The notes: generated from the letters alone by a model not told the origin. A stretch of DNA of 64,000 nt from Deinococcus radiotolerans (GCF_014647435.1 NZ_BMPE01000001.1:744001-808000), one strand, 5' to 3'; shown: positions 44,090 to 54,941, counted from the first letter of the stretch. Program-made: numbers and translations.

Positions 44090-45679
44090 GTGACATACAC
44101 ACGTACCGTTCTGCTAGGACTCACCCTGGCCCTCGGCTCGCAGGGCGTGGCTCAGACCATGCTTGAAACCGCCACGACCATCGGCGTTCAGAACACCCTG
44201 CAGACCACCAGCCCCGCCCTGCCCAAAGTGACCGTCCCCACCACGGGCAGCGCCGCCACGACCACCGTCACGCCACCGGTCGTGACGCCCCTCACGGCAG
44301 ATCAGATCACGCTGCTGGCGCAGGCCCGCGCGGCCTACCAGGCCAACCGGCTGCCCGAAGCGCGCCGCCTGTACGAGCAGCTGGTCACGCAGAACTACAC
44401 CAACCCAGCGCCGCACTTCGGGCTGGCCCTCACGCTGTTCGCGCAGCGGGACGATAAAGGCGCCGCCTTTGAACTTCAGCAGTTCGTGGCGCTCGCCCCG
44501 GACCGCTACGAGGGCCCCTACAACCTGGGCGTGATTGCCAGCCGCGGCGGCCAGCACGACGACGCCCTGAAGTTCTACACGCAGGCCGCGACGCTCATGA
44601 GCGGTCAGGCCGCGCCCGACGAGCAGCGGCAGGTGCTCGAAGCGCTGGCCGCCGAGCAGACCCGCAAGGCGGACTTCACGGCACTCAGCGCCACCCTGGG
44701 CAGCCTGAACACCCTGGTCCCCCAGGACCTGGACGTGCAGTACCGTCTGGCGCAGGCCCGCACCCTGAGTGGACAGGGGGCCGCCGCACTGCCGGGCGTG
44801 TACGCCCTGTTGCAGGCGGACCCGGCCCGCGCGGACGCCGCGCTGCTCCTCGCGGACATCTACGTCGCCCAGGGCCTCCCCGACCGCGCGCTGCGCGAAC
44901 TGGACGCCGCCACCCCCCGCGTGAAGACCGGCGAGGACCGCGCGGCCCTCCTGCTGCGCAAGGCCACCATCCTCACGCAGACGGGCGATACCCGCGCCGC
45001 CGTCTTCGCCGCGCAGGCCGCCACCCGCGAGGACCCCAAGAACGCCGCCGCATTCGCCCGTGAAGGCGAGCTGCGCACCCTGCGGAACGACCGCCCAGGC
45101 GCCCTCACCGCGTACCTGAATGCCGTGAAACTTGAGCCGCAGAGCGCCCCCTACCGGGCCGCACTGGCCGGCGTGCGCCTCACCATGGGCCAGAACGCCC
45201 AGGCGCAGGCCGACGCCGCGCGCGCCCTGACCCTGCGCCCCGACGACGCCACCCTGGCCCGCGCCCTCTTCGTGCAGGGCGTCGCCGCGTACCGCCTGGG
45301 CCAGTACGCCCAGGCCCGCGCCGCGCTCACCTCCAGCCAGAACCGCGCGCCCAGCGCCGACACCGCCCTGTGGCTGGGCCTCACCGCGTACGCCGCCAAG
45401 GACTACCCCGCCGCAGCCAGTGCCCTGGCCGACAGCGTGAAACTCGACCCGACGCCCACCGCCCGCCTGAACCTGGGCAGCGCCCTGCTCGCCAATGCCC
45501 GCTACGCCGAGGCGGAAGCCGTGCTGCGCGGCCTGGTCAGCGAGAACCCAAAGAACGCCGAGGCGTGGTTCCTGCTGGGCCTCACGCAGCGTGCCCAGGC
45601 ACGCGAAACGGACGCCCGCACCTCCCTGAAGACGGCCGCCGCGCTGGGCAACGCCCGCGCCCAGGAGGCCCTGAAGTGA
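44090..45679 (+). CDS. Exported TPR-repeat protein
   Basis: 529 residues, GTG 44090 behind AGGAGG. A signal peptide (TYTRTVLLGLTLALGSQGVA, cut near VAQT) is followed by a Thr-rich spacer and about ten tetratricopeptide repeats from residue ~80, for example ARAAYQANRLPEARRLYEQL, AALAADRYEGPYNLGV-like units and EAWFLLGLTQRAQ near the end. It probably scaffolds protein contacts in the envelope. The stop overlaps the SPOR gene start (GTGA). Confidence 0.85.
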   Translation: MTYTRTVLLGLTLALGSQGVAQTMLETATTIGVQNTLQTTSPALPKVTVPTTGSAATTTVTPPVVTPLTADQITLLAQARAAYQANRLPEARRLYEQLVTQNYTNPAPHFGLALTLFAQRDDKGAAFELQQFVALAPDRYEGPYNLGVIASRGGQHDDALKFYTQAATLMSGQAAPDEQRQVLEALAAEQTRKADFTALSATLGSLNTLVPQDLDVQYRLAQARTLSGQGAAALPGVYALLQADPARADAALLLADIYVAQGLPDRALRELDAATPRVKTGEDRAALLLRKATILTQTGDTRAAVFAAQAATREDPKNAAAFAREGELRTLRNDRPGALTAYLNAVKLEPQSAPYRAALAGVRLTMGQNAQAQADAARALTLRPDDATLARALFVQGVAAYRLGQYAQARAALTSSQNRAPSADTALWLGLTAYAAKDYPAAASALADSVKLDPTPTARLNLGSALLANARYAEAEAVLRGLVSENPKNAEAWFLLGLTQRAQARETDARTSLKTAAALGNARAQEALK

Positions 45680-46737
45680 GCCGCGCCGCCGGACCCCGCC
45701 GCTGGCCGGACCTCATGATCGGCGCACTCGTCGTGCTGCTGATGGGCGGCTTCGGAACGCTGCTGCTGCGCCCCCAGTCCACCGCACCCGTCAGCGCCCC
45801 CACCTCCGACCACGAGGCGGACGCCGCCCCCGTCATTCCCGGCGCGCCCGGTAGCACCGACAGCGCCGGGAGCACCGCCACGGCGCAAACCACGGCGATC
45901 ACGCCGACCGATCCGGACACCACCCAGACGGCGGCAGGCGACGCGGCCGACACCACGCCCACCGACGCAGGCACCACCACTGGCACCGACACGTCCGCCC
46001 CGGCCACGGAGGCGCCCCCGGTCATTGCGGCCGCGCCCATCGGCACCCCGGACCCCGCCTTGACCGGCCAGACCACCGACACGCCAGCTGACACGGCCGC
46101 ACCGACGGACAGCGCAGACACCACCCCGGACGACACCACCACCAGCCCCGCGGCGCGTGCCGGCGGCGCCGTGCCCACCAGCGAACAGCGCACCCCGCTG
46201 CGCAGCGACTACCGCATCACACTCGGCACCTTCAGCAGCGTCGAGGCGGCACAGAAAGCCGCGCAGGGCGTGAGCACCCTCGGGTACACCGTGTACCCCA
46301 TCGACCTCGGCTCGCAGGTCGTCGCGCAAATCGGCCCCTTCTCGGACGAAACCACCGCCCGTCAAGCCCTCGCGGACGTGCAGCGCGCCGCGCCCAGCGC
46401 GGTTCTCTACCCGCCCAAGGACCGGAGCCTGAGTACTAACGCGCCGGCCACGACTACGCCCGCGACTAACACTCCGGCAGCTACTGAATCCACTCCAGCC
46501 GCCACACCCGCTCCCAGCAGCGACAGCCCCACCTACCTGCAGGTCGGCGCGTTCGACCGCCTTGAAAGCGCACAAAACCTCGTGCAGCAGCTGCGCGACC
46601 TCGGGTACAACCCCACGGTAAACGCCCCCGCCGATAAGAAAGTCACCGTGCTCGTCGGCCCGTACACCGGCGACCCCCTCTCCCGCACCGAGGCGCGACT
46701 CAAGCAGAACGGCCTCGACAGCTTCCGGGTCCGCTGA
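45676..46737 (+). CDS. Membrane-anchored protein with two SPOR domains
   Basis: 353 residues from GTG 45676, with AGGAGG upstream and a 4-nt overlap with the TPR gene. One membrane helix (LMIGALVVLLMGGFGTLLL) near residues 13-31 is followed by a ~140-residue Thr/Ala/Asp/Pro-rich linker. Two SPOR domains follow (YRITLGTFSSVEAAQKAAQG and YLQVGAFDRLESAQNLVQQL at their starts). SPOR domains bind denuded peptidoglycan glycans at division sites, so a cell-wall role together with the TPR protein is likely. Confidence 0.88.
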   Translation: MSRAAGPRRWPDLMIGALVVLLMGGFGTLLLRPQSTAPVSAPTSDHEADAAPVIPGAPGSTDSAGSTATAQTTAITPTDPDTTQTAAGDAADTTPTDAGTTTGTDTSAPATEAPPVIAAAPIGTPDPALTGQTTDTPADTAAPTDSADTTPDDTTTSPAARAGGAVPTSEQRTPLRSDYRITLGTFSSVEAAQKAAQGVSTLGYTVYPIDLGSQVVAQIGPFSDETTARQALADVQRAAPSAVLYPPKDRSLSTNAPATTTPATNTPAATESTPAATPAPSSDSPTYLQVGAFDRLESAQNLVQQLRDLGYNPTVNAPADKKVTVLVGPYTGDPLSRTEARLKQNGLDSFRVR

Positions 46738-46739
46738 AC

Positions 46740-47438
46740 GTGGCTGAAATTCCCACCGCCGCCATCAGCCGCCTCGTCACCTACCTGCGCATCCTTGAAC
46801 AGCTGGAGTTGCAGGACGTCAGCCGCACCAGCAGCACCGACCTCGCCGAGCGAGCTGGCGTGACCGCCTTCCAGGTTCGGAAGGATCTCGCGTACTTCGG
46901 CCGCTTCGGCACGCGCGGCATGGGATACACCGTGCCCATCCTGAAACGCGAACTGGTGCGCGTCCTGGGTCTGAACCGCAGCTGGAACGTCGTCATCGTC
47001 GGCGTGGGCCGCCTCGGACAGGCCATCGCCAACTACCCCGGCGCCAGCGACTACCAGTTCCAGTACGTGGGCCTGTTCGACGTGAATCCCGACCTGATCG
47101 GCACGCAGGTCCGCGGCCTGACCGTGCACCACCTCGACACCCTGCGAGACTTCACGCAGCAGCACCCCGTCGACATGGGCTTCCTGGCCGTCCCACCCGA
47201 CCGCGCGCAGGACGCCGCACAATCGCTTGCAGATGCAGGTGTGAAAGGTATCCTAAACTTCGCCCCCACCGTCATTCAGCCCCGCACCATCGACCGCCCG
47301 GGCCACACCGACCTCAGCGAAGAGTGGCGCGGCGTGATCGTGGAGAACGTCGACTTCCTCGCCGGGATGAAACGCCTCGCCTTCTACATCCTCAATCCCC
47401 ACCTCAAAGACGCCCCCAACCCGGAGGACCCCGCATGA
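46740..47438 (+). CDS. rex: Redox-sensing transcriptional repressor Rex
   Basis: 232 residues, GTG 46740, 2 nt behind the SPOR gene stop. The N-terminal winged helix is AAISRLVTYLRILEQLELQD with ERAGVTAFQVRKDLAYFGRF and GTRGMGY, the typical Rex DNA-recognition part. The Rossmann domain has VVIVGVGRLGQAIANY (GxGxxG) and GLFDVNPDLIG. It senses the NADH/NAD ratio. The upstream genes may be co-transcribed. Confidence 0.95.
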   Translation: MAEIPTAAISRLVTYLRILEQLELQDVSRTSSTDLAERAGVTAFQVRKDLAYFGRFGTRGMGYTVPILKRELVRVLGLNRSWNVVIVGVGRLGQAIANYPGASDYQFQYVGLFDVNPDLIGTQVRGLTVHHLDTLRDFTQQHPVDMGFLAVPPDRAQDAAQSLADAGVKGILNFAPTVIQPRTIDRPGHTDLSEEWRGVIVENVDFLAGMKRLAFYILNPHLKDAPNPEDPA

Positions 47439-49339
47439 AGAAACTCTCCCTCCTCACCCTGCCCCTCCTGCTCGCCGCCTGTGGTAGCAACGGCACACCA
47501 AGCTCCTCGTCTGTGACGGCCACCAGCAGTGTCACCAATGTAACGGCCAGCGACGGCAAATTTAGCGGAACGGTCCCCGTCACCTTCACCAACAAGGCCG
47601 GCAGCAAGGCCGTCACCATCAACTCCGCCACGCTCACCTGGACGGATCCCACCACCAAGACCAGCAAGACCGAGACGGTCACCATTCCAGCCGTCACCCT
47701 CCCTGCCGGCCTTACCTGCGCTGCCGCTCAGAGTAACCCCACCGCCAGCTGCAACTTCAACGACGCAGGCACCACCTTTGCTGACCGGAGCCTCAGCACC
47801 ACCATCAACGAGTCGGACCTGTTCAGCAAGGTGTTGAGTCAGAACCCCAGCGCTACGAATCTGCCTGTGAGTGTTCAGTTCAACAACACGCAGAACGTTC
47901 TGCCGTTCACCTTCAGCGCAAACCAGCAGAGTACCCCTGGTCCCACTGATGAGAAGCAGCCCGCGCCACTCATCACTCTGAACACCTCCGGTACGGCTCC
48001 TTACAGCGGCAACCTGTCCGTGACCGTTTCCGGTAATTTCGACGTGACCAGTACTGTCAAGAGCCTCGTTCTTCAGGTGACCGACAGCAAGGGCAATGTC
48101 GACAACACGACGTATGTCAGCTCGAATCCCAGCGCGACATTCAGCATCGACACCTCCAAATACCCGGACGGCGCCCTGACCCTGAAGGCGATCGCCTTGA
48201 CCGCCAGTGGCCTTCGTGGTGAGAGCACCTCGCAGACCGTGCAGATTCAGAACGTCTCCTCCCCGGCCATCAGCATCGTGAGTCCGGACAGCGGCGCCAC
48301 CCTGACTGGCCCCACCACCGTTCGCGTTCAACTGCGGCAGTCCACCAGTTCGTTCACCCTCAAACCCCTTGACAGCAGCGGCAACGATGTACGCATTGAT
48401 GTGCGCGACTTCAGCGGTAAGATCGTCAAAACGGTCTACGGCAAAGCCGTGAAGATCAGTGACGGCATTTACGAGGCGTACGCCCCGATCGATCTGATCG
48501 GCTCAGACTTCTCCAGCAACAGCTATTTCATTGAGGCGACCGCGCAGGCCGTTCTGGCCGATAGCAGCACGCGCACGCTCAGCGCCACCACGACCGTGAC
48601 CACCCAGGTGAGTGATAACAAGCCGCCCGCGCTGAGCATCCTCATGCCGGCATACATTACTGATCCTTACAAGGCCGACGGGCGCGTGACGTTCTCACGT
48701 AAATCAGCCCTGATGATTCAGGCCAGCGACGATAACGGCATCAGCAGCATCCGCGTGGACCTCGTCTGTGATCCGGCCACCGCTGTCATCGGTCAGACCT
48801 GCCCCACTGCACCGTACCAGTACAATTTCCCCGTCGGCCTGGCCGGGAAGATCTTCCGCGTCTTCACGCTGGGCGCCATGATGGACGGCCAGCCCTACGT
48901 GCAGGACGGCAACTACACGATGCGGGTCATCGCGTATGACGGCAGCAACGCCAACGTGCAGGAGTTCCCGATTCGTGTGGCTCGCAACACGGCAGCCGTG
49001 ACGATTGGGCAACTCGACCCCAATCAGGAAATCGTGACTACCGTCGTGCCGGACGCCACCCCGGGCGCGCTGAACCCCACCTCGGCTACTTGGACCCTGC
49101 CGGGCAGTGCCAACCACGTGCGCGTCGCCACACTGTTCTACAGCGGTGAACAGGCGGTCGAACTTCCGGCAGAAGTCGGCATCAATCCTGAAACCTCTAT
49201 CAACAACCTGTCCATCAGCGCCAGCTTCATTGAGGAGGGTTTTTACCGCTACGACTTCATCATTGAGGATCTGGATACCGGGGTCACCCGCTATTACCAG
49301 GGTGCCACTGTTCGCGTGAAGAAGAATCCCACCAACTGA
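47435..49339 (+). CDS. Large lipoprotein with Ig-like repeats
   Basis: 634 residues, ATG 47435 overlapping the rex stop (ATGA). The signal peptide MKKLSLLTLPLLLAACGSNG has the lipobox LAAC. The mature part is Ser/Thr-rich with at least three Ig-like/bacterial adhesion-type units (PLITLNTSGTAPYSGNLSVT, SPAISIVSPDSGATLTGPTT, KPPALSILMPAYITDPY as strand starts). It is surface-exposed and beta-rich. Function unknown; cell-surface binding is likely. Confidence 0.82.
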   Translation: MKKLSLLTLPLLLAACGSNGTPSSSSVTATSSVTNVTASDGKFSGTVPVTFTNKAGSKAVTINSATLTWTDPTTKTSKTETVTIPAVTLPAGLTCAAAQSNPTASCNFNDAGTTFADRSLSTTINESDLFSKVLSQNPSATNLPVSVQFNNTQNVLPFTFSANQQSTPGPTDEKQPAPLITLNTSGTAPYSGNLSVTVSGNFDVTSTVKSLVLQVTDSKGNVDNTTYVSSNPSATFSIDTSKYPDGALTLKAIALTASGLRGESTSQTVQIQNVSSPAISIVSPDSGATLTGPTTVRVQLRQSTSSFTLKPLDSSGNDVRIDVRDFSGKIVKTVYGKAVKISDGIYEAYAPIDLIGSDFSSNSYFIEATAQAVLADSSTRTLSATTTVTTQVSDNKPPALSILMPAYITDPYKADGRVTFSRKSALMIQASDDNGISSIRVDLVCDPATAVIGQTCPTAPYQYNFPVGLAGKIFRVFTLGAMMDGQPYVQDGNYTMRVIAYDGSNANVQEFPIRVARNTAAVTIGQLDPNQEIVTTVVPDATPGALNPTSATWTLPGSANHVRVATLFYSGEQAVELPAEVGINPETSINNLSISASFIEEGFYRYDFIIEDLDTGVTRYYQGATVRVKKNPTN

Positions 49340-49359
49340 ATTCATTCGTTCAGGTACGA

Positions 49360-49391
49360 GCAGGGCCCTAAAACAGGGTCCTGCTTTTTAT

Positions 49392-49393
<2 letters not shown>
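49360..49393 (+). terminator. Intrinsic terminator behind the lipoprotein gene
   Basis: GCAGGGCCCT-AAAAC-AGGGTCCTGC (10 bp, one G-T pair) is followed by TTTTTATTTA. It ends the TPR-SPOR-rex-lipoprotein operon. Confidence 0.85.
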
Positions 49394-49786
<393 letters not shown>

Positions 49787-49790
<4 letters not shown>

Positions 49791-50266
49791 GGCTGAACGC
49801 TCCGGAAGGTGCGGTAGTGGTCGGCGGTGTAATAGCAGTCGTCGGTGCGCGTGTCGGGCTGACCGCCGCAGATGAGGCGCCGCGCGCCGCGGTCCGTCTC
49901 GCCGGGTGTGGGGACGGTATACTCGCGGTAGTAGCCGCTGGGCTGCTGGGGCAGGCGGCGTTCGCGGTTGCCGAAGGTGCTGCCGTCCTTGGCGTAGCGG
50001 AACGGGCCGCCCTGCGCGATCTGGCGCAGGACCTGCTGTCCCTCCCGGGGCAGGGCACTTAGGGGCACTTCCCGGCTGGTTGAGGGGCGCTGCGTGGACT
50101 GCCGGGTGGTCTGGCCCGGGTCGACCGCCCCGCTGTTGGTGGTGACGGTGGTGCGTGTGGTGACCTGGGTGCTCTGATCGCGGATGACGGTGGCGTTGTC
50201 TCCTGGGGCGGCGCAGGCTCCCAGCAGGGTCATGAGCAGAAGGAAGGTGGGGCAGGCGGGCTTCAC
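49787..50266 (-). CDS. Secreted barnase-like ribonuclease (lipoprotein signal)
   Basis: 159 residues from GTG 50266. The signal KPACPTFLLLMTLLGACAAP carries a lipobox (LGAC). A polar Thr-rich linker precedes the RNase domain (~70-159), which has LPREGQQVLRQIAQGGPFRY, GSTFGNRERRLP and GYYREYTVPTPGETDRGARR, then YYTADHYRTF. The catalytic Glu, Arg and His of the barnase/N1 family sit in REYT, RGARR and DHY. An extra Cys pair may form a disulfide. Confidence 0.9.
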
Positions 50267-50270
50267 CCGG

Positions 50271-51278
50271 TCAGTCTAGGTTGCGCTCCCTGAGCCACCG
50301 CAGCAGATCACCTTGCAGGTGGGTTAATCCCTTGTACGTGATCTGCTCGGGCGTCATGGACTCGATGGCCGCCTCGAGGGCCTGCGCGTGCGCGGGGGTC
50401 TGCACGGCCTCCCGCAGTGGGTGGATCAGTGGGCGGATGGTGAACAGCGCGCCGTGCGCGTCCGGGAAGCCGGTCAGCGTCTGACGTTCCACCCGCAGGA
50501 ACGCGCGATCAGGGTTGAAGCGGGTGTGTTCGGCGCGGTCAGCGTCGGGCGGCGAGGCCGGGTGGTGGTCCAGGCGATCCGTCATGCTGATGCCCCACGC
50601 GAAGCGGATGAACGGCCCTCGTGTGACGGCCGCCTCCACGAGTCGGGGCGCGGTGGCGTTCATGGGCCCGCTGCCTGCCACAGGTTCATGCACGGTACGG
50701 AAGTCGCGGCCCAGCTTGTCGCGCGGATCCCAGTGCTGCGGCAGCAGGACGTGCGTGGCGGCCAGCCAGTCCGCGCCCGTGTGGGGGTCGCGGGCGATGA
50801 GCGCGAGGTCTTCCTGCGCGTTCAGGCCCAGGAAATCCAGGGCGTGGAGGGGCTGCACGTGGGTGACCAGAGATGAGTGCGAAGCGGCGTGGCGGCGCAG
50901 GTCTGTCAGTGCGTTCCAGCGTGGGTCGAGGGTGGCCTGCCAGCCCAGCAGGTCGTTCCGCAACCGCGTGCCGTCCCAGGTGATCGCCCCGCCACTGTCG
51001 CGGGCCAGGCCAGTGGCTATGCGGGTCAGGGCTGCCTCGCGCAGGTCTGGGGTGAGGGCAGCCTCGCCCATGTACTCGTGCGGGGCGCGGGCGTGTGCGG
51101 CGACCTTGCCCGCGATGAATGCGGGGTACGCGTCGTCCAGCGTGAAGGTGTGCCCCTCGGGGCGGGGGTCGTCCAGCCACGGAATGGGCTGCTGGCCCAT
51201 CCGGTACAGTCCGGCGGACACGGTGTACGTCCCGTTCAGGAACGGGCGGTAGAGGGTGGGTGGGGCCACGCCCCGCAT
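50271..51278 (-). CDS. DUF3445-family protein (heme-dependent oxidative N-demethylase-like)
   Basis: 335 residues from ATG 51278; an upstream in-frame start would add 11 residues. The segments YRPFLNGTYTVSAGL, GQQPIPWLDDP, DLLGWQAT and the late FLRVERQTLTGFPDAHGALF followed by TIRPLIHPL match the DUF3445 family, which includes the alpha subunit of a heme-dependent oxidative N-demethylase. No second subunit is seen nearby. Substrate unknown. Confidence 0.75.
   Translation of the reverse strand: MRGVAPPTLYRPFLNGTYTVSAGLYRMGQQPIPWLDDPRPEGHTFTLDDAYPAFIAGKVAAHARAPHEYMGEAALTPDLREAALTRIATGLARDSGGAITWDGTRLRNDLLGWQATLDPRWNALTDLRRHAASHSSLVTHVQPLHALDFLGLNAQEDLALIARDPHTGADWLAATHVLLPQHWDPRDKLGRDFRTVHEPVAGSGPMNATAPRLVEAAVTRGPFIRFAWGISMTDRLDHHPASPPDADRAEHTRFNPDRAFLRVERQTLTGFPDAHGALFTIRPLIHPLREAVQTPAHAQALEAAIESMTPEQITYKGLTHLQGDLLRWLRERNLD
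50273..50278 (-). promoter_or_regulatory. Leaderless -10 box of the RNase gene (TAGACT)
   Basis: Minus strand TAGACT ends 6 nt before GTG 50266, so this GTG is probably the first base of the mRNA. Confidence 0.6.
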
Positions 51279-51341
51279 TCTGGCAGGACAGCAGTGGGGG
51301 CGGCCGGTCACCTGGATCAGGCCGCCCCCGCTGTCCGAGTG

Positions 51342-52166
51342 TCAGGCGAGGTTGCCGTTGTTCAGGACGCCCGCCGCGATCAGCACGAGGATCAGCACCC
51401 CGACCACGACGCGGTAGATCGCGAAGGGTTTGAAGTTGTTGGTGGACACGAAGCGCAGCAGCCACCCGATGGACAGGTACGCCACGACGAAGCTCACGGC
51501 GGCGCCCAGCAGCACGTTCAGCACGCCGATCTCCGCGAGGATGTCGCGGCTCTTGATGAAGTCCAGCAGGGCCGCGCCGCCCAGGGTGGGCACGCCCAGG
51601 TAGAAGCTGAACTTCGTGGCGGTGGGCCGGTCGAGGCCCAGCACCATGCCGCCCAGGATGGAGCTCGCGGAGCGGGAGAAGCCGGGCCACAGCAGGGCGA
51701 GGCACTGCAGCGCGCCGATCAGCAGGGAGCGGCGCACACCGATCTTCTCGATGGCGTCCACGTTGGGCGTGACGCGACGGCTCTCGATCAGCCACATCAG
51801 GATGCCGCCCACGATCAGCGCCCAGGCGACCACGCTGGGCCGGAACAGGTACGCCTTGATGGTGTCGCCGAACAGCACGCCCAGGATCACGGCGGGAATG
51901 CAGGCCACGACCACGCCCAGCCACAGGTTCTGCTGGATCTTATCGCGGCCGATGTGGCGGATCTGTAGAAAGTCCTTCCAGTAGTAGGCGAGCACGGCGA
52001 GGATCGCGCCGCCCTGGATGACGACCTCGAAGGTGTCCTTGACTTCCTTGGTCCAGGGCACACCCATCAGGTTGCCGGTGAGGATCAGGTGCCCGGTGGA
52101 GCTGATCGGCAGGAACTCGGTGATCCCCTCGACGATCCCGTAAACGATGGCGTAGAACCAGTCCAT
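51342..52166 (-). CDS. uppP: Undecaprenyl-diphosphatase UppP (BacA)
   Basis: About 274 residues with about 8 membrane helices. EGITEFLPISSTGHLILTG near the N-terminus and GFSRSASSILGGM in the middle are the two conserved UppP active-site segments. It dephosphorylates undecaprenyl pyrophosphate so the lipid carrier of cell-wall synthesis is recycled; it can also confer bacitracin resistance. ATG 52166 is 8 nt behind the -10 box TACACT (52180-52175), so the upstream TTG is not the start. Confidence 0.95.
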   Translation of the reverse strand: MDWFYAIVYGIVEGITEFLPISSTGHLILTGNLMGVPWTKEVKDTFEVVIQGGAILAVLAYYWKDFLQIRHIGRDKIQQNLWLGVVVACIPAVILGVLFGDTIKAYLFRPSVVAWALIVGGILMWLIESRRVTPNVDAIEKIGVRRSLLIGALQCLALLWPGFSRSASSILGGMVLGLDRPTATKFSFYLGVPTLGGAALLDFIKSRDILAEIGVLNVLLGAAVSFVVAYLSIGWLLRFVSTNNFKPFAIYRVVVGVLILVLIAAGVLNNGNLA

Positions 52167-52174
52167 AAGGGCCA

Positions 52175-52180
52175 AGTGTA
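52175..52180 (-). promoter_or_regulatory. Leaderless -10 box of uppP (TACACT)
   Basis: Minus strand TACACT ends 8 nt before ATG 52166. Confidence 0.6.
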
Positions 52181-52247
52181 AGCCCTGTCACGCGGGGCGG
52201 GGCGTCCCCCTTTGGATGCACCCCCGTTCCGGGGCAGACTGACCGGC

Positions 52248-53042
52248 ATGAGTCTGGACGCGTACCTGACCCACTGGGGGCTGACGCCGGACGGCCCGGC
52301 GATCCGCACGCCCAGCAGCGACCTGATGCCCGTGCAATGGCGGGAGCGCCCCGCCATGCTGAAGGTCGCCCGCAGTGTGGAGGAGCAGCGGGGCAACGAC
52401 CTGATGGTGTGGCTGGACGGGCAGGGCGTAGCGCAGGTGTTCCGGCACGGGTCGGAGGCTTTGCTGCTGGAAAGGTTGGAGGTCACGCCGTCACTGGCCG
52501 ACTGGGCGCTGAGTGGGCAGGATGACCGGGCAACGCGGGTGCTGTGTGGTGCGGCCGCAGGTATTCATTCAGCACGGGCGCAGCCGGGGCCGAACCTGCC
52601 GGATCTGACCCGCTGGTTCCGCGCCCTGGGCCAAGCTCAGGGGCAGGGCGGCGCCTTTGCGCAGGGGTGGGCCACCGCTCAGGCTCTGCTGGTCGACCCA
52701 CAGGATGTGCGCCCGCTGCACGGGGATCTGCACCACGGGAACGTGCTGCACAGCCCGGAGCGGGGCTGGCTGGTCATCGACCCGAAGGGCCTGATCGGGG
52801 AGCGGGCTTTCGATTTTGCGAACATGCTGTGCAACCCGACCCTGGAGCACGCGCTGACGCTGGGCCGGCTGGAGCAGCAATCGGCGCTGATTGCGCGTGA
52901 AGCCGGGCTGGACCGCGCGCGCCTGCTGGCGTGGGTGGGGGCATACGCGGCCCTCTCCGCGGCGTGGCATCTAGAGGACGGGCAGGACGAACTGGCCCAG
53001 CAGTCACTGTCGGTCTCGGCACTCGCGCACAGCCTCCTCTGA
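52248..53042 (+). CDS. Aminoglycoside/hydroxyurea-type phosphotransferase
   Basis: 264 residues, ATG 52248, 7 nt behind CAGACT. The kinase core is clear: MLKVARSVEEQRGNDLMVWL, a catalytic loop HGDLHHGNVLHSPERGWLVI, and DPKGLIGERAFDFANML with the metal-binding Asp. This fits the APH(6)/hydroxyurea phosphotransferase family. The natural substrate may be a metabolite rather than a drug. Confidence 0.85.
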   Translation: MSLDAYLTHWGLTPDGPAIRTPSSDLMPVQWRERPAMLKVARSVEEQRGNDLMVWLDGQGVAQVFRHGSEALLLERLEVTPSLADWALSGQDDRATRVLCGAAAGIHSARAQPGPNLPDLTRWFRALGQAQGQGGAFAQGWATAQALLVDPQDVRPLHGDLHHGNVLHSPERGWLVIDPKGLIGERAFDFANMLCNPTLEHALTLGRLEQQSALIAREAGLDRARLLAWVGAYAALSAAWHLEDGQDELAQQSLSVSALAHSLL

Positions 53043-53107
53043 CAGCAGCGCTGTCCTCAGGCCGCACTCCTGCCGCGCTCCCCTTCCCGCAGAGGGCCCA
53101 TATCGCG

Positions 53108-53113
53108 TATAAT
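53108..53113 (+). promoter_or_regulatory. -10 box upstream of rpsB (TATAAT)
   Basis: A perfect TATAAT lies ~150 nt before the rpsB start, leaving a long leader that could hold S2 autoregulation signals. No good -35 is visible. Confidence 0.6.
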
Positions 53114-53260
53114 TTTCGTTTGGGTGCCCCCGTGATCCTGCCCTGCGCGCTCGAGCGTCGCGCTGCGGCCTGGCCCCACCACATGCGGAAGGACGTTCTT
53201 CCTGACGCGGGGCTGGCACGAGGACGGCAAACTTTTCCCGAACACAACGCTCAGGAGTCA

Positions 53261-54009
<749 letters not shown>

Positions 54010-54146
54010 GATCGGGACATGAGGGGGACGCGTCCCGGCGCAGGCCGATCAAGGGCGCGCCCCCTTTTCCCACTCTGGCTCCCCGAACCGCTCGACCCCG
54101 ACTCTGAAGCCCACATGCAGGCTTCACGCCCACAGGAGGCAACACC

Positions 54147-54941
54147 ATGCTGGAATCGATCAAGAAACTCCGCGAACTGACCGGCGCGGGCATGATGGAC
54201 GTCAAGAAGGCCCTCGCTGACGCCGACAACAACGAAGAGAAGGCCATTGCCCTGCTGCGCGAGCGCGGCATCGCCAAGGCCGTCAAGAAGGGCGACCGCG
54301 AAGCCAAGGAAGGCATCGTGCGCTTCGCCGTGGACGGCAACCGCGCCGCCATCGTCGAAGTGAACAGCGAGACCGACTTCGTCGCCCGCAACAGCGACTT
54401 CCAGGCCGTCGTCGAGAAGCTCGCGCAGGCCGCGCTGGCAGCCAAGACCAGCGATCTGGACACCTTCAAGGCGTACACCGTGGACGGCGAGACCGTCGCC
54501 GACCTGGTCGCCGCGACCGCCGGCAAGATCGGTGAGAACATCGTCCTGAACAAGGTCGCGTACCTCGAGGGCAGCACCGTCGCCGGCTACGTGCACAGCA
54601 ACGGCAAGATCGGCGTGCTCGTGGACGTCGAGGGTGGCAGCGAAGCCCAGGCCAAGGACGTGGCCCTGCACGTCGCTGCCGAGCGCCCCCAGTTCCTCAC
54701 CCGTGACGAAGTGGACTCCAGCGACATCGAAAAAGAGCGCGAGATCCTCACGAACAAGGCGCTGAACGAAGGCAAGCCCCAGCAGATCGTCGAGAAGATC
54801 GTCGAGGGTCAGATCGGCAAGTTCTACTCTGAGAAGGTCCTGCCCGAGCAGGCGTTCGTGAAGGACAACAGCCTGACCGTCGCCAAGTACCTGGGCGGCG
54901 CGACCGTGAAGCGCTTCGTCCGCTTCGAGATCGGCGCTTAA
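54147..54941 (+). CDS. tsf: Elongation factor Ts
   Basis: 264 residues, ATG 54147 behind AGGAGG. The N-terminal ubiquitin-associated-like segment IKKLRELTGAGMMDVKKALA and the GEF motif SETDFVARN are diagnostic. It recycles EF-Tu from GDP to GTP. A GC-rich hairpin (about 54022-54069) lies between rpsB and tsf and may be an attenuator. Confidence 0.97.
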   Translation: MLESIKKLRELTGAGMMDVKKALADADNNEEKAIALLRERGIAKAVKKGDREAKEGIVRFAVDGNRAAIVEVNSETDFVARNSDFQAVVEKLAQAALAAKTSDLDTFKAYTVDGETVADLVAATAGKIGENIVLNKVAYLEGSTVAGYVHSNGKIGVLVDVEGGSEAQAKDVALHVAAERPQFLTRDEVDSSDIEKEREILTNKALNEGKPQQIVEKIVEGQIGKFYSEKVLPEQAFVKDNSLTVAKYLGGATVKRFVRFEIGA

